Made by a program: the position numbers and the translations under genes. Below the pieces are notes generated by a model. The model saw nothing but the letters and a program-made list of their open reading frames with translations, made no database searches and was not told the DNA's origin. Shown here in pieces: positions 27,551 to 36,308 of a stretch of 64,000 nucleotides of DNA (the stretch's first letter is position 1; every line of letters begins with the position of its first letter). The DNA comes from Amycolatopsis nalaikhensis (GTDB lineage: Bacteria; Actinomycetota; Actinomycetes; Mycobacteriales; Pseudonocardiaceae), in the NCBI RefSeq assembly GCF_030264295.1, contig NZ_CP127173.1:4037501-4101500 (forward strand), read 5' to 3'.

Positions 27551-28629
27551 AGCGCACCGTACGACACCTGGCCGACGGCCGGGAGATCATCTATTTCGAC
27601 CAGCCCGGCGCGCCCGAGCGCGTCGCCGAGGACACCCGCGACCTGCCGCCGGTCTCGGCGGCGTCGGAGATCCGCCTCGACCCGCTGACCGGCGAATGGG
27701 TCGCGATGGCCGCGCACCGGCAGACGCGCACCTACAAGCCGCCCGCCGACCTCTGCCCGCTGTGCCCGAGCAAGCCGGGCAAACCGAGTGAGATCCCCGA
27801 AAGCGACTACGACGTCGTCGTCTTCGAGAACCGCTTCCCGTCCTTCGCCGAGGATGTCGTCGGCGAACCGTCCACTGTGGATGGTCTCGGGCTGGTGCCG
27901 GTGCGGCCCGGGCGCGGTCGGTGCGAGGTCGTCTGCTTCACCAGCGACCACGACGGCGCTTTTTCGCGGCTGAGCGCGAAGCAGGTGCGTGCCGTGGTGG
28001 ACGCCTGGGCGGACCGCACGGCCGGACTGTCCGAAGTGCCCGGTGTCGAGCAGGTTTTCCCGTTCGAGAACCGCGGCGAGGAGATCGGCGTCACGCTGTC
28101 GCACCCGCACGGGCAGATCTACGGCTACCCGTTCGTCACGCCGAAGACCGAGCGCATGCTCGACGTCGCCCGCGCCTACCAGGCCGAACACGGCCGCCCG
28201 GTGCTCGGCGACGTGCTGGCCGCGGAGCGGAAGTCCGGCGCGCGCGTGGTGGCGTCCGGCGAGCACTGGACGGCGTACGTGCCGCCGGCGGCCCGCTGGC
28301 CGATCGAGGTGCACGTCGTGCCGCACCGGCAGGTCCCGGACATCCCCGCGCTGACCGACGCCGAGCGCGACGACTTCGCCGACGTCTACCTCGACGTCCT
28401 GCGCCGCTGCGACGCCCTGTACGACCGGCCGCTGCCCTACATCGCGGCGTGGCACCAGGCGCCGGTGCACCGCGACCGCGACCTCGGCTGGCTCCACCTG
28501 GAACTGTTCTCCGTGCTGCGCGCGAAGGACAAGCTAAAGTACCTGGCTGGGTCCGAATCGGGCATGGCGGTGTGGGTCAACGACGCGACGCCCGAGCAGA
28601 TCGCGGAACGGCTCCGCGCCGCGGGCTGA
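27547..28629 (+). CDS. galT: Galactose-1-phosphate uridylyltransferase
   Basis: 360 aa from the GTG that overlaps the deoR-like stop. Zinc site CPLCPS near residue 73, EVVCFTSDHD, and the active-site triad HPHGQ at residues 186-190, where the second His takes the uridylyl group. Ends with ELFSVLRAKDKLKYLAGSES, the usual C-terminal signature. Transfers UMP from UDP-glucose to galactose-1-phosphate in the Leloir pathway; galU, which makes UDP-glucose, lies at 43439. No galK is next to it in this window. Confidence 0.95.
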   Translation: MKRTVRHLADGREIIYFDQPGAPERVAEDTRDLPPVSAASEIRLDPLTGEWVAMAAHRQTRTYKPPADLCPLCPSKPGKPSEIPESDYDVVVFENRFPSFAEDVVGEPSTVDGLGLVPVRPGRGRCEVVCFTSDHDGAFSRLSAKQVRAVVDAWADRTAGLSEVPGVEQVFPFENRGEEIGVTLSHPHGQIYGYPFVTPKTERMLDVARAYQAEHGRPVLGDVLAAERKSGARVVASGEHWTAYVPPAARWPIEVHVVPHRQVPDIPALTDAERDDFADVYLDVLRRCDALYDRPLPYIAAWHQAPVHRDRDLGWLHLELFSVLRAKDKLKYLAGSESGMAVWVNDATPEQIAERLRAAG

Positions 28630-28662
28630 GCGGCCATACTCATCTCCGATGCACAGGTTCGG

Positions 28663-28678
28663 CTCAGGAACCTCTCAG
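28663..28678 (+). promoter_or_regulatory. Candidate MprA box before the pepD-like gene
   Basis: CTCAGGaaccTCTCAG, 22 bases before the ATG at 28701. It matches the element before mprA at 24434 in both halves and spacing, even in distance to the start codon. It suggests that MprA controls this protease, as known for pepD in M. tuberculosis. Confidence 0.6.
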
Positions 28679-28700
28679 GACCGTCCCGCAAGGTGATGAC

Positions 28701-30095
28701 ATGACCGAGAACGACCCCAGCGCGCACGACCCCGCGGCGCCGCGCCAGCCCGAATCCGGCAGGCCGGGCGGCTGGGCGGGGAGCCCGTACGGTGAGCAGG
28801 CCGCCGCGCCCGAGTCCGGCGGCACGCCGCAGTACTCGGCGCCGGAGCCGACCTACCACGCGGTGACCGGGGCCGATCCGTCCTACGCGACGCCGAACCC
28901 CTGGTCCGCGCAGGGCGCCACGGCCGGCCAGACCCAGCAGCAGAGCGTCTACCCGCCGCCGAACCCGTACGCGCAGCCCGGGTACGCCCCGCCCCCTCCG
29001 CCGGCGAAGCGCTCCGGCGGCAAGCTGCTCGCCGGCGTCGCGCTGGTCGCGCTGCTGGTCGGCGGGATTGCCGGCGGCACGGTGGGCTACCTGACCGGCG
29101 GGTCGTCCGGTCCGGTCGGCAACGCGCTCGACGCGCCGAAGCCGGCCCAGCAGACCGGCAACGCGCCGGCGGGTTCGGTCGAGGCGGTCGCGCAGAAGCT
29201 GTCGCCGAGCGTCGTCGAGCTGCAGGTGGCCGGGCAGCAGGGCGCGGGCGAAGGCTCCGGGTTCGTCATCAGCACCGACGGCTACATCCTGACCAACAAC
29301 CACGTCGTCGAGGTCGCCGCGAACGGCGGCCAGATCCAGGCGGTGTTCCAGGACGGCAAGAAGGCCGCGGCGAAGATCATCGGCCGCGACCCGACGACGG
29401 ACATCGCCGTGGTCAAGGTCGACGGCGCCAGCAACCTGACCCCGGTGGAGCTCGGCCGGTCCGACGACCTGCGCGTCGGCCAGTCGGTCGTCGCCATCGG
29501 CTCGCCGTTCGAGCTGGCGGGCACGGTCACGTCGGGCATCGTCAGCTCGCTGCACCGGCCGGTGCGCGCGGGCGGCGGCCAGGGCGGCCAGGAGACGGTG
29601 ATGGACGCGGTCCAGACCGACGCGGCGATCAACCCGGGCAACTCGGGCGGTCCGCTCGCGAACATGTCCGGCCAGGTGATCGGCATCAACTCGGCGATCT
29701 ACAGCCCGCAGTCGGCGTCCGGCCAGGGCCAGGGCGGTTCCGAGAGCGGCAACGTCGGCATCGGGTTCGCGATCCCGATCGACCAGGCACGCCGCACCGC
29801 GGACACGATCATCAAGACCGGCCAGGCGATCCAGACGTACATCGGCGCCCAGGTGAAGGACGCCCCGCAGGGCGGCGCCGAGCTCGGCGCGATCACCGCG
29901 GGCAGCCCGGCGGAGAAGGCCGGCCTGAAGGCGGGCGACATCGTCACCAAGATCGACGACCGCACGATCGACAAGGCCGACACCCTGGTGGCGGCGGTCC
30001 GCACGCGAGCCCCGGACGAGAAGGCGAAGTTCACGCTGTCGGACGGCCGCACGGTCGAGGTGACCCTCGGCGGCCAGCCGGTCCCGGCGAACTGA
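28701..30095 (+). CDS. pepD: PepD/HtrA-like membrane-anchored serine protease with PDZ domain
   Basis: 464 aa. Residues 1-105 are a cytoplasmic proline/glutamine-rich tail; a single TM at about 107-131; trypsin-like protease domain with catalytic H201 (TNNHVVE), D234 (TTDIAVVKV) and S315 (NPGNSGGPL); PDZ domain at about 375-455 (GAITAGSPAEKAGLKAGDIV, VTKIDDRTIDKAD). Acts in envelope protein quality control. Synteny mprA-mprB-(DeoR-galT)-pepD and the shared upstream box support the name. Confidence 0.93.
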   Translation: MTENDPSAHDPAAPRQPESGRPGGWAGSPYGEQAAAPESGGTPQYSAPEPTYHAVTGADPSYATPNPWSAQGATAGQTQQQSVYPPPNPYAQPGYAPPPPPAKRSGGKLLAGVALVALLVGGIAGGTVGYLTGGSSGPVGNALDAPKPAQQTGNAPAGSVEAVAQKLSPSVVELQVAGQQGAGEGSGFVISTDGYILTNNHVVEVAANGGQIQAVFQDGKKAAAKIIGRDPTTDIAVVKVDGASNLTPVELGRSDDLRVGQSVVAIGSPFELAGTVTSGIVSSLHRPVRAGGGQGGQETVMDAVQTDAAINPGNSGGPLANMSGQVIGINSAIYSPQSASGQGQGGSESGNVGIGFAIPIDQARRTADTIIKTGQAIQTYIGAQVKDAPQGGAELGAITAGSPAEKAGLKAGDIVTKIDDRTIDKADTLVAAVRTRAPDEKAKFTLSDGRTVEVTLGGQPVPAN

Positions 30096-30106
30096 GGTTT
30101 AAGACG

Positions 30107-30130
30107 CTCGGCCGCCTCGGCGCGGCCGAG
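30107..30130. terminator. Hairpin after pepD
   Basis: CTCGGCCG / CGGCCGAG, an 8-bp stem with an 8-nt loop, 11 bases after the pepD stop. Confidence 0.5.
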
Positions 30131-30174
30131 ACCAGCATCGGCTCGACCCCCGCATCTCGGGGCCGGACCCACAA

Positions 30175-30216
30175 GGCCACGCGCGACCAGGCACTCGATG
30201 CCGGTCGCGCGTGGCC
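30175..30216. terminator. Large hairpin between convergent genes
   Basis: A perfect 14-bp stem (GGCCACGCGCGACC / GGTCGCGCGTGGCC) with a 14-nt loop, placed between pepD and the convergent gene ending at 30237. Likely bidirectional terminator. Confidence 0.7.
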
Positions 30217-30236
30217 GCATTTGTGCGGGTGGGTGC

Positions 30237-30932
30237 TTACGTGCCGGGGTGGTCGGCTCGCGTGGCCGGTGGGTCGGCCTGCGTGCCTGGGGCGGCCTGC
30301 GGGCCCGGCGAGTCGGCTTGGGTCTCCCGCTGGGAGACCGGCTCGACGGCCGCCGGGCTGGCCTGCGTGGCGGGTGGAGCGGCCTGGGTGCCGGGTTGTC
30401 CACCGCGCGGGTCGGCCGGGCGGCTCGGCGAGTCGGTTTGGGTCTCCTGCGGCCCGCCCGGTGGGCTCGGCTGAGCCGTCCGCGTGCTGGAGCGGTCGGC
30501 TGGTGCGGCCGCTGGGTCGCCCTTGCGGGCCACCTGGAGCGCGACCGCCCACAGGACCACCAGCAGCCAAACCGCCGCGACCGTGAGGCCCAGGCCGAGC
30601 GCTGGGTTGCCGTCGTGGAGGCCGGGCATCGGTGGGTTTCCGTACGGGCGCCACAGGAGCGGGAACGCCACTATCGCCAGCACTCCCGTGATCACCGTGC
30701 CCGTCACCACCGGCGCTCGCCACGGCTTCGGCAGGACGCGCGCCAGGATGAGGCCGAGCACCGCCGTCAGCGGGGCGATCACCCCGTCGTTCAGCACCGG
30801 GCCGCCGATGATCCAGCCGATCGTGCCGTACACGTCCGGGCGCAACGGCAGCGCGTACTCGGCGAACAGCACCACGCCCCACGCCAGTGCCGCCAACCCC
30901 GGCAACGCGAGGATCACTCGGGCCGTCTTCAC
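30237..30932 (-). CDS. Four-helix membrane protein with disordered C-terminal tail
   Basis: 231 aa from a GTG that overlaps the stop of the oxidoreductase gene. Four TM segments in residues 1-150 (VILALPGLAALAWGVVLFAE, VIAPLTAVLGLILARVL, TGTVITGVLAIVAFPLLW, LGLGLTVAAVWLLVVLWAVA). The last 80 residues are a repetitive tail rich in P, Q, T and A. Last gene of a five-gene operon; perhaps a subunit or partner of the membrane oxidoreductase. Confidence 0.85.
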   Translation of the reverse strand: MKTARVILALPGLAALAWGVVLFAEYALPLRPDVYGTIGWIIGGPVLNDGVIAPLTAVLGLILARVLPKPWRAPVVTGTVITGVLAIVAFPLLWRPYGNPPMPGLHDGNPALGLGLTVAAVWLLVVLWAVALQVARKGDPAAAPADRSSTRTAQPSPPGGPQETQTDSPSRPADPRGGQPGTQAAPPATQASPAAVEPVSQRETQADSPGPQAAPGTQADPPATRADHPGT

Positions 30933-32059
30933 AGCGCCTCCAGCTTCGTGACCCACTTCGTCTGCAGCACGCCCGGCCGGTTCGGGGCGATGATCCGGCA
31001 CGGGAAGCCGTGGTCGATGTCCAGCACCTCGCCGTTCAGCTCGAGTGCCAGCAGCGTCAGCTCGTCGGCCGTGTGCTCGCCCGGCAGGACGCTCGAGCCG
31101 TACAATCCCGAACGCTCCAAAGAGGACACTCGAACCGTCGTACCCGGTTGCGCGCCCGTCGCTTTCAGCAGCGTCGGCAGTGAGATCCCGCGCCACGTCG
31201 CCGACTGGCTCCAGCCCTCGACGCACGCGATCGGCAACTCGGCCGTCGTCTGCGGGAGCGCGCGCAGTTCGTCCAAGGAGAACGTCGCCGTGCCGCGTGG
31301 GGTCACCACCGCGAGGCGCCACGATGCGGCCCGCGCCGACTGCGTGACTCCCGCGGCCGCCGCCGTGCGGTTCACCGGGAGGTTCTGCGTTCCCTTGCTC
31401 GTCTTCCACGCCAGGCCCGACACGCCGCGCAGGAACGGGACCGTCGCCCCGGCCGTCGCGACGACCGCCACGCCCGTCGTGAGCCCCGTCGTCAGCAGGA
31501 ACCCGCGCCGGGACAGGCCCGCCGCCGGTGGTGGTTCTTCCTCGGCGGTTACTCGGGTCAGTGCCCGGCGGATGATCGGCAGCTTCACCGCGACGTGCAC
31601 CAGGATCGACCCGATCGCCAGCCACGCCACCGCGTAGTGCACCTGCGGGAAGTAGAAGCCCCACGGGTAGTTCTGCGCGACGTTCAGCAACCCCGTCGTC
31701 AGCTCGAAGAACGCCGAACCCGAAAGCACCAGGATCGAGAGCCGCTCCACGGCGTGCGGCAGCGACCGGACCAGCGGCCTGCCGAACAGCTTCGGGTAGA
31801 CGCTCCACAGCTTCGCCAGCAGCAACGGGATCGACGCCACGCCGGAGATCACGTGCAGCCCCTGCGTGACGCGGTAGAGCCCGACCGGACGGCTGGGCCA
31901 GAAGAACCACGACGGCGGGTGCTGGATCAGGTGGCTGATCAGGCCGGTCACGAAGCACGTCGTGAACGTCACCGCGAGCGCGAGCCCGATCTTCGACGTC
32001 ACGCGCTCGTTGTGCGCCGGTGCCGTGAACTGTTTCTCATCAGGGACGGGCAGCTTCAC
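30929..32059 (-). CDS. Membrane-anchored molybdopterin-dependent oxidoreductase
   Basis: 376 aa, GTG start overlapping the methyltransferase stop. The N-terminal half has about four TM helices with histidines spaced as in a cytochrome b561-like domain (GLISHLIQHPPSWFFW, GLHVISGV, GSILVHVAVK). After SRRGFLLTTGLTTGVAVVAT (an internal twin-Arg-like segment) comes a sulfite-oxidase fold Moco domain, with the molybdenum ligand Cys in LPIACVEGWSQSATWRGI. Likely exchanges electrons between the membrane pool and an exported substrate. The substrate is unknown. Moco genes moaB- and moeA-like lie further right. Confidence 0.85.
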   Translation of the reverse strand: MKLPVPDEKQFTAPAHNERVTSKIGLALAVTFTTCFVTGLISHLIQHPPSWFFWPSRPVGLYRVTQGLHVISGVASIPLLLAKLWSVYPKLFGRPLVRSLPHAVERLSILVLSGSAFFELTTGLLNVAQNYPWGFYFPQVHYAVAWLAIGSILVHVAVKLPIIRRALTRVTAEEEPPPAAGLSRRGFLLTTGLTTGVAVVATAGATVPFLRGVSGLAWKTSKGTQNLPVNRTAAAAGVTQSARAASWRLAVVTPRGTATFSLDELRALPQTTAELPIACVEGWSQSATWRGISLPTLLKATGAQPGTTVRVSSLERSGLYGSSVLPGEHTADELTLLALELNGEVLDIDHGFPCRIIAPNRPGVLQTKWVTKLEAL

Positions 32060-32688
32060 GACCGCTCCAATCGCGCGAACCAGCGGTGACCGTGCCGGGT
32101 GGTCCAGTCGACGCGCAGCCCGGCCCGCACGGCGACTTCGGCGATCGCGTCCACGCCGACCCACGCCCAGCCGAACCAGGCGACGTCGGCGTGGCCGGGG
32201 CGCAGCCGGACGCGCTCGTGCCGCAGGCCGTGGCCGGGCGGCTCGAGCTCGACGAGGACGTCGCCGTCGGCGGCGATCAGCTGCGCGGTGCGGCGCAGGA
32301 GCGCCGCCGGGTCACCGCCGATGCCGATGTTGCCGTCGGCGAGCAGCGCGTGCCGCCACCGACCTTCGCCGGGAAGGCGGTTGAAGACGTTGCGGTGCAA
32401 CGCATTTCCGCCGCGTCGGTGGGTCAGGGCGACGGCTGTGCGAGAGGTGTCCACGCCCAGCGCGAGGACGCCGCGCTCGGCCAGCGCCGCGGTGAGCCGG
32501 CCCGGGCCGCAGCCGATGTCGATCGTCGGGCCGGTGCAGGCGCCGAGCAGAACTTCGTCACCGTCGGACGGCTTGCTCCACCGCTCGACCGGCAGCTCGA
32601 TCCGTTCACCGGTCGCCAGTTCGAGCCAGCACCGGTGGCCGAGCAGGCCGTGGTCGAACTCGTGGCCGGTGGTCGCCGGGGCCGTCAT
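32056..32688 (-). CDS. Class I SAM-dependent methyltransferase
   Basis: 210 aa; the ATG at 32688 overlaps the previous stop (a GTG 3 bases upstream is an alternative). SAM motif I is GPTIDIGCGPGRLTAALAER, followed by acidic VLALGVDTS (motif II) and ADGDVLVELEPPG. Third gene of the operon. Substrate unknown. Confidence 0.88.
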   Translation of the reverse strand: MTAPATTGHEFDHGLLGHRCWLELATGERIELPVERWSKPSDGDEVLLGACTGPTIDIGCGPGRLTAALAERGVLALGVDTSRTAVALTHRRGGNALHRNVFNRLPGEGRWRHALLADGNIGIGGDPAALLRRTAQLIAADGDVLVELEPPGHGLRHERVRLRPGHADVAWFGWAWVGVDAIAEVAVRAGLRVDWTTRHGHRWFARLERS

Positions 32689-33371
32689 CACGCGACCGCC
32701 CGTCCGTCGACCGCCGCGACGGCGCGGGCGAACCGGCCGCGAGGGCACGTCGCCGCCACGACCCGGGCGTCGGCCATCGTGTCCACATCGGACAGTTCAA
32801 GAGTGCGCCGTGGCCGCAGCCCGCACGCGGTGAGCGCCCGCAGCGTGCGCTCGCCGGTGTCGTCGCGGGACATCGGGACCCCCGCGAGGACCTGCGCGTG
32901 CCTCGGGTCGGCGAGGCCCAGCGCCCACCAGCCGCCGTCGAGGGCCGGGCCGAGGACCGCGTCCTGCCCGCCGTGCACGACCGGCGCGGCCGCCGAGGCG
33001 AGGGACGACGGCGTGACCTGCGGAGTGTCCATACCGATCTGCAGGACCGGGAGACCGGCGTGGACGGCGGCGGCGTCCGCGTGGGCGTTCGCCAGCCGGG
33101 CGCCGAAGTCCCAGCCACGCTGGGCGATCACGGTGACGCGGCGCAGCGCGCGGCCGATCTCGGCGGACCGGGCGGCGGCGCCGAGGTCGCCGGTCATCGC
33201 GACGACGGGCGCGGCGCCGGGCACCGCGCAGACGGCGTCGAGCGTGTCGAGCAGCGCCGCCGCGGCGATCTCCGCCGCCTGGGCCGGTGACGCCGGCGGG
33301 CAGAGCCGGGTCTTGGCGAGTCCCGGCACCGGCGCCTTGGCCACGACCAGCAGGATGAACGGGTTCGTCAT
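32688..33371 (-). CDS. TIGR04282/DUF2064-type glycosyltransferase
   Basis: 227 aa, ATG overlapping the GT2 stop. GT-A-like fold: FILLVVAKAPVPGLAKTRLC at the N-terminus, VLQIGMDTPQVTP with the DxD-like metal site, and GPALDGGWWALGLADP. Family members accompany GT2 proteins in small polar-lipid or glycan clusters. Substrate unknown. Part of the five-gene overlapping operon. Confidence 0.88.
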   Translation of the reverse strand: MTNPFILLVVAKAPVPGLAKTRLCPPASPAQAAEIAAAALLDTLDAVCAVPGAAPVVAMTGDLGAAARSAEIGRALRRVTVIAQRGWDFGARLANAHADAAAVHAGLPVLQIGMDTPQVTPSSLASAAAPVVHGGQDAVLGPALDGGWWALGLADPRHAQVLAGVPMSRDDTGERTLRALTACGLRPRRTLELSDVDTMADARVVAATCPRGRFARAVAAVDGRAVA

Positions 33372-34027
33372 CGCGCCAGCACCCGCCCGAAGTCGCGGAC
33401 CGCGCGCAGCGTGCCCCGCATCGAGCCGGACACCTTCGACTTCGTGCCCTTGGCGCGTTCGCCGTAGCGGACGTCGAACTCGCGGACCCGCCACCCGGCA
33501 CGCTGCGCCTTGATCAGCAGCTCGAGCGGGTAGCCGAACGCCCGGTCGGCGACGCCGAGGCCGAGCAGCGCCCGGCGGTCCGCGGCGCGCAGGGGCGCGA
33601 TGTCGCGCACCGGCAGCCCGCGGCTTCGCAGCAGCTGCGCGAGCACGACGTTGCCCGCTCGCGCGTGCCACGGCCACACGCCGGGCCCGGTCGGCACCCG
33701 CCGCCCGACGGCCAGGTCGGCGCCGTCCTCGACCGCGGTCACCAGCCGCGGCAGGTCGCCGAGGTCCAGGGAACCGTCGGCGTCGGCGAAGCACACGATG
33801 TCCGCGGTGGCGGCTTCCAGCCCCGCGTGCACGGCCGCGCCGTAGCCGCGACGCGGTTCGTGGACGACCTTCGCGCCGAGCGAGGCCGCCACTTCGGGCG
33901 AGCCGTCGGCCGAGCCGTTGTCGACCACGATCGCGCGGTAACCCGGCGGCAGGCCGGCCAGCACACCGGGGAGCGCCCCCGCTTCGTCGAGGCAAGGGAG
34001 GACGACGTCCACTCCTGTATCAGTCAC
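33368..34027 (-). CDS. Family 2 glycosyltransferase
   Basis: 219 aa. DVVLPCLDEAGALPGVL start, IVVDNGSADGS nucleotide-binding loop, VCFADADGSLD with the DxD, and a C-terminal YGERAKGTKSKVSGSMRGT basic motif typical of polyprenyl-phosphate glycosyltransferases; no TM helices. First gene of the operon 34027 to 30237, in which every junction is a 4-base overlap or a shared base. Confidence 0.92.
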   Translation of the reverse strand: MTDTGVDVVLPCLDEAGALPGVLAGLPPGYRAIVVDNGSADGSPEVAASLGAKVVHEPRRGYGAAVHAGLEAATADIVCFADADGSLDLGDLPRLVTAVEDGADLAVGRRVPTGPGVWPWHARAGNVVLAQLLRSRGLPVRDIAPLRAADRRALLGLGVADRAFGYPLELLIKAQRAGWRVREFDVRYGERAKGTKSKVSGSMRGTLRAVRDFGRVLAR

Positions 34028-34171
34028 GGCGCCGACCGTAAGTCCGTCTTGGACTGTGGAAAACCCTTGCGCTCCTTACTGAATCATGACGAGTGAGGAG
34101 TTCTTACCGCGACGTTACGGCTCCCGCTCCGGGGGCGCGCGAGCCCGCGCGCGGGCTTATGGTTGGCAGCG

Positions 34172-35596
34172 ATGAGCGAGCCGAACCCGGCAGCCCGGCT
34201 CGCCGAGCCGCCTGCCCGCGAACCCGAGCACCCGGCACTCGATCGGCCCGCGCGCCGCACCAACCGGGCCGATCTCCTCGCCGTCGCGGTGGCCGCGGTG
34301 CTCGTGGCCGCGGCCACCGCGGTCGGCCTGTACTACAACCGGCCGAACTCCGGCGTGGTCATCTTCGTCAACTCGCCGCCGCTGTTCGCCGACTGGCTGC
34401 CGCACGTCGGCCCGGGCTCGGTGTTCGCCGTGCTGATCGCCGTCGCGGTGGTGGTCCAGGGCCCGGCGCTGGCCGTCCGCCTGCCGTGGCGCCGCGCGCT
34501 CGCCGCCGGTTACCTGGCCTCGCTCGCCTGGATCTTCTCACTCGCGATGGTGGACGGCTGGTCCCGCGGGTTCGCCGGGCACCTCACCATTCCGCAGGAG
34601 TACCTCCACGAGGTCCCCGGGATCACGGACATCCCCCGGATGCTGCGCGAGTTCTCCTCGCGGATCCTCGACTTCCAGCCGAACTCCTGGACGACGCACG
34701 TGTCCGGGCACCCGCCGGGCGCGACGCTCGTCTTCGTCTGGCTGGACCGGCTCGGCCTGCACGGCGGCGCGTGGGCCGCGACCGCCGTCGTGCTCGTGGG
34801 CAGCCTGGTCGCCGTGGCCGTGCCCGCCACGGTGGCCCTGCTCGGCCGGGCCGACGCGGCTCGCGCGGTGCTGCCCTTCGCCGTCCTCACCCCCGGTGCG
34901 GTGTGGATCGGCGTGTCGGCGGACGGCCTGTTCGCCGGGGTGACCGCCACCGGGCTGGCCCTGCTCGCCCTGTCCGCGAAGGGGTTCGCCGGCAGCCGCC
35001 GGTACGCCGTCCCGGCCGGGCTGGCCGCCGGGGTGCTGCTCGGCTTCGGCATCTTCCTGTCCTACGGCCTGGTGCTGCTCGGCCTGCTCGCCGTGGCCGT
35101 GGCGGTGCTGGGCAAGCAGTGGCGGGCGGCGGCGCTGGCGATCGCCGCGGCGCTGGCCGTCGTCGGGGTGTTCGCCTGGACGGGGTTCTGGTGGCTCGAC
35201 GGCTACCACCTCGTCGTCGAGCGCTACTACCAGGGCGTCGCCTTGGTCCGGCCCTACTCGTACTGGGTCTGGGCGGACCTGGCCGCGGTCACCGTCGCCC
35301 TCGGCCCCGCGGTGGTGGCCGCCCTGCGGCGCGGCCTCGCCGACGCCTTCCTGCCTCCACGCCGCACGGTGTTCGCCGATCCGGTGCTGCTCCTCGGCGT
35401 CGCGGCCCTGCTGACCATCCTCTTCGCCGACCTCTCGGGCCTGTCGAAGGCCGAGACCGAACGGATCTGGCTACCGTTCGGGGTGTGGTTGCTGCCGCTG
35501 ACGGCCCTGCTGCCGCGGCCGGGGCGCCGGTGGTGGCTCGCCGCGCAGGCGGGCACGGCACTGGCGGTCAACCACCTGCTGCTGACCGGCTGGTGA
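34172..35596 (+). CDS. Polytopic membrane protein, glycosyltransferase-like
   Basis: 474 aa from ATG 34172. About 12 hydrophobic segments from residue 30 on. Loop motifs HVSGHPPGATLVFVWLDRLG and LFADLSGLSKAETERIWLPF recall GT-C-type sugar transferases of actinobacteria, although a clear DxD in the first loop is not evident (DIPRML and DFQPNSW are nearby). Divergent from the GT operon and 10 bases before a two-component system, which may be co-transcribed. Confidence 0.75.
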   Translation: MSEPNPAARLAEPPAREPEHPALDRPARRTNRADLLAVAVAAVLVAAATAVGLYYNRPNSGVVIFVNSPPLFADWLPHVGPGSVFAVLIAVAVVVQGPALAVRLPWRRALAAGYLASLAWIFSLAMVDGWSRGFAGHLTIPQEYLHEVPGITDIPRMLREFSSRILDFQPNSWTTHVSGHPPGATLVFVWLDRLGLHGGAWAATAVVLVGSLVAVAVPATVALLGRADAARAVLPFAVLTPGAVWIGVSADGLFAGVTATGLALLALSAKGFAGSRRYAVPAGLAAGVLLGFGIFLSYGLVLLGLLAVAVAVLGKQWRAAALAIAAALAVVGVFAWTGFWWLDGYHLVVERYYQGVALVRPYSYWVWADLAAVTVALGPAVVAALRRGLADAFLPPRRTVFADPVLLLGVAALLTILFADLSGLSKAETERIWLPFGVWLLPLTALLPRPGRRWWLAAQAGTALAVNHLLLTGW

Positions 35597-35606
35597 GGGA
35601 GACGTG

Positions 35607-36308
35607 ATGAACGATCAGGCCGGGCGTGTGCTCGTGGTCGACGACGACGAGACGGTCCGCGACGTCGTCCGCCGCTACCTCGAGGTCGCCGGGTTCACCG
35701 TCGACATGGCCGGCGACGGTGCCGAGGGGCTGGCCAAGTTCGCCGCCCACGAGCCGGACCTCGTGGTCCTCGACGTCATGATGCCGGGGATCAACGGCCT
35801 CGAGGTGTGCAAGCGGCTGCGCCAGGTCAGCCAGGTGCCGATCGTCATGCTCACCGCCCTCGGCGAGGAGGAGAACCGGATCGCCGGGCTCCAGCTGGGC
35901 GCCGACGACTACGTCACGAAACCCTTCAGCCCCAAGGAGCTCGCCCTCCGCGTCGCCTCCGTGCTGCGCCGCGCGCGGATGCCCCGCCCGGAGCCGGCCG
36001 CGGCCGAGCTCGCCGACGGGGACCTGCGCCTGCAGATGACCGCCCGCACCGCGACCCTCGGCGGCCGCGAACTGCCGCTCACGAGCCGGGAGTTCGACCT
36101 GCTGGCGTTTTTCCTCGCCCACCCCGGCGTCGCCTACTCGCGCGCCGACCTGCTCGAGAAGGTGTGGGGCTGGGACTTCGGCGACCAGTCCACGGTGACC
36201 GTCCACGTGCGACGGTTGCGCGAGAAGATCGAGCGCGATCCGGCCAAGCCGACCCGGGTGGCGACCGTGTGGGGCGTCGGCTACCGCTACGACCGGGAGC
36301 AGCCGTGA
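35607..36308 (+). CDS. OmpR-family response regulator
   Basis: 233 aa from ATG 35607, preferred to the GTG 3 bases upstream because GAGGGAG then has normal spacing. Phosphoacceptor D56 (LVVLDVMMPGING), LTALGEEE, VTKPFSPKEL; winged helix at 135-230 (LTSREFDLLAFFLAHPGVAY, VTVHVRRLREKIE, VWGVGYRYD). Coupled to the kinase by GTGA overlap. Confidence 0.93.
   Translation: MNDQAGRVLVVDDDETVRDVVRRYLEVAGFTVDMAGDGAEGLAKFAAHEPDLVVLDVMMPGINGLEVCKRLRQVSQVPIVMLTALGEEENRIAGLQLGADDYVTKPFSPKELALRVASVLRRARMPRPEPAAAELADGDLRLQMTARTATLGGRELPLTSREFDLLAFFLAHPGVAYSRADLLEKVWGWDFGDQSTVTVHVRRLREKIERDPAKPTRVATVWGVGYRYDREQP

Noticed and set aside
26905..28497. Long minus-strand reading frame (530 aa) opposite the DeoR-like gene and galT
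   Set aside because: Antisense shadow; both plus-strand genes are complete with catalytic motifs.
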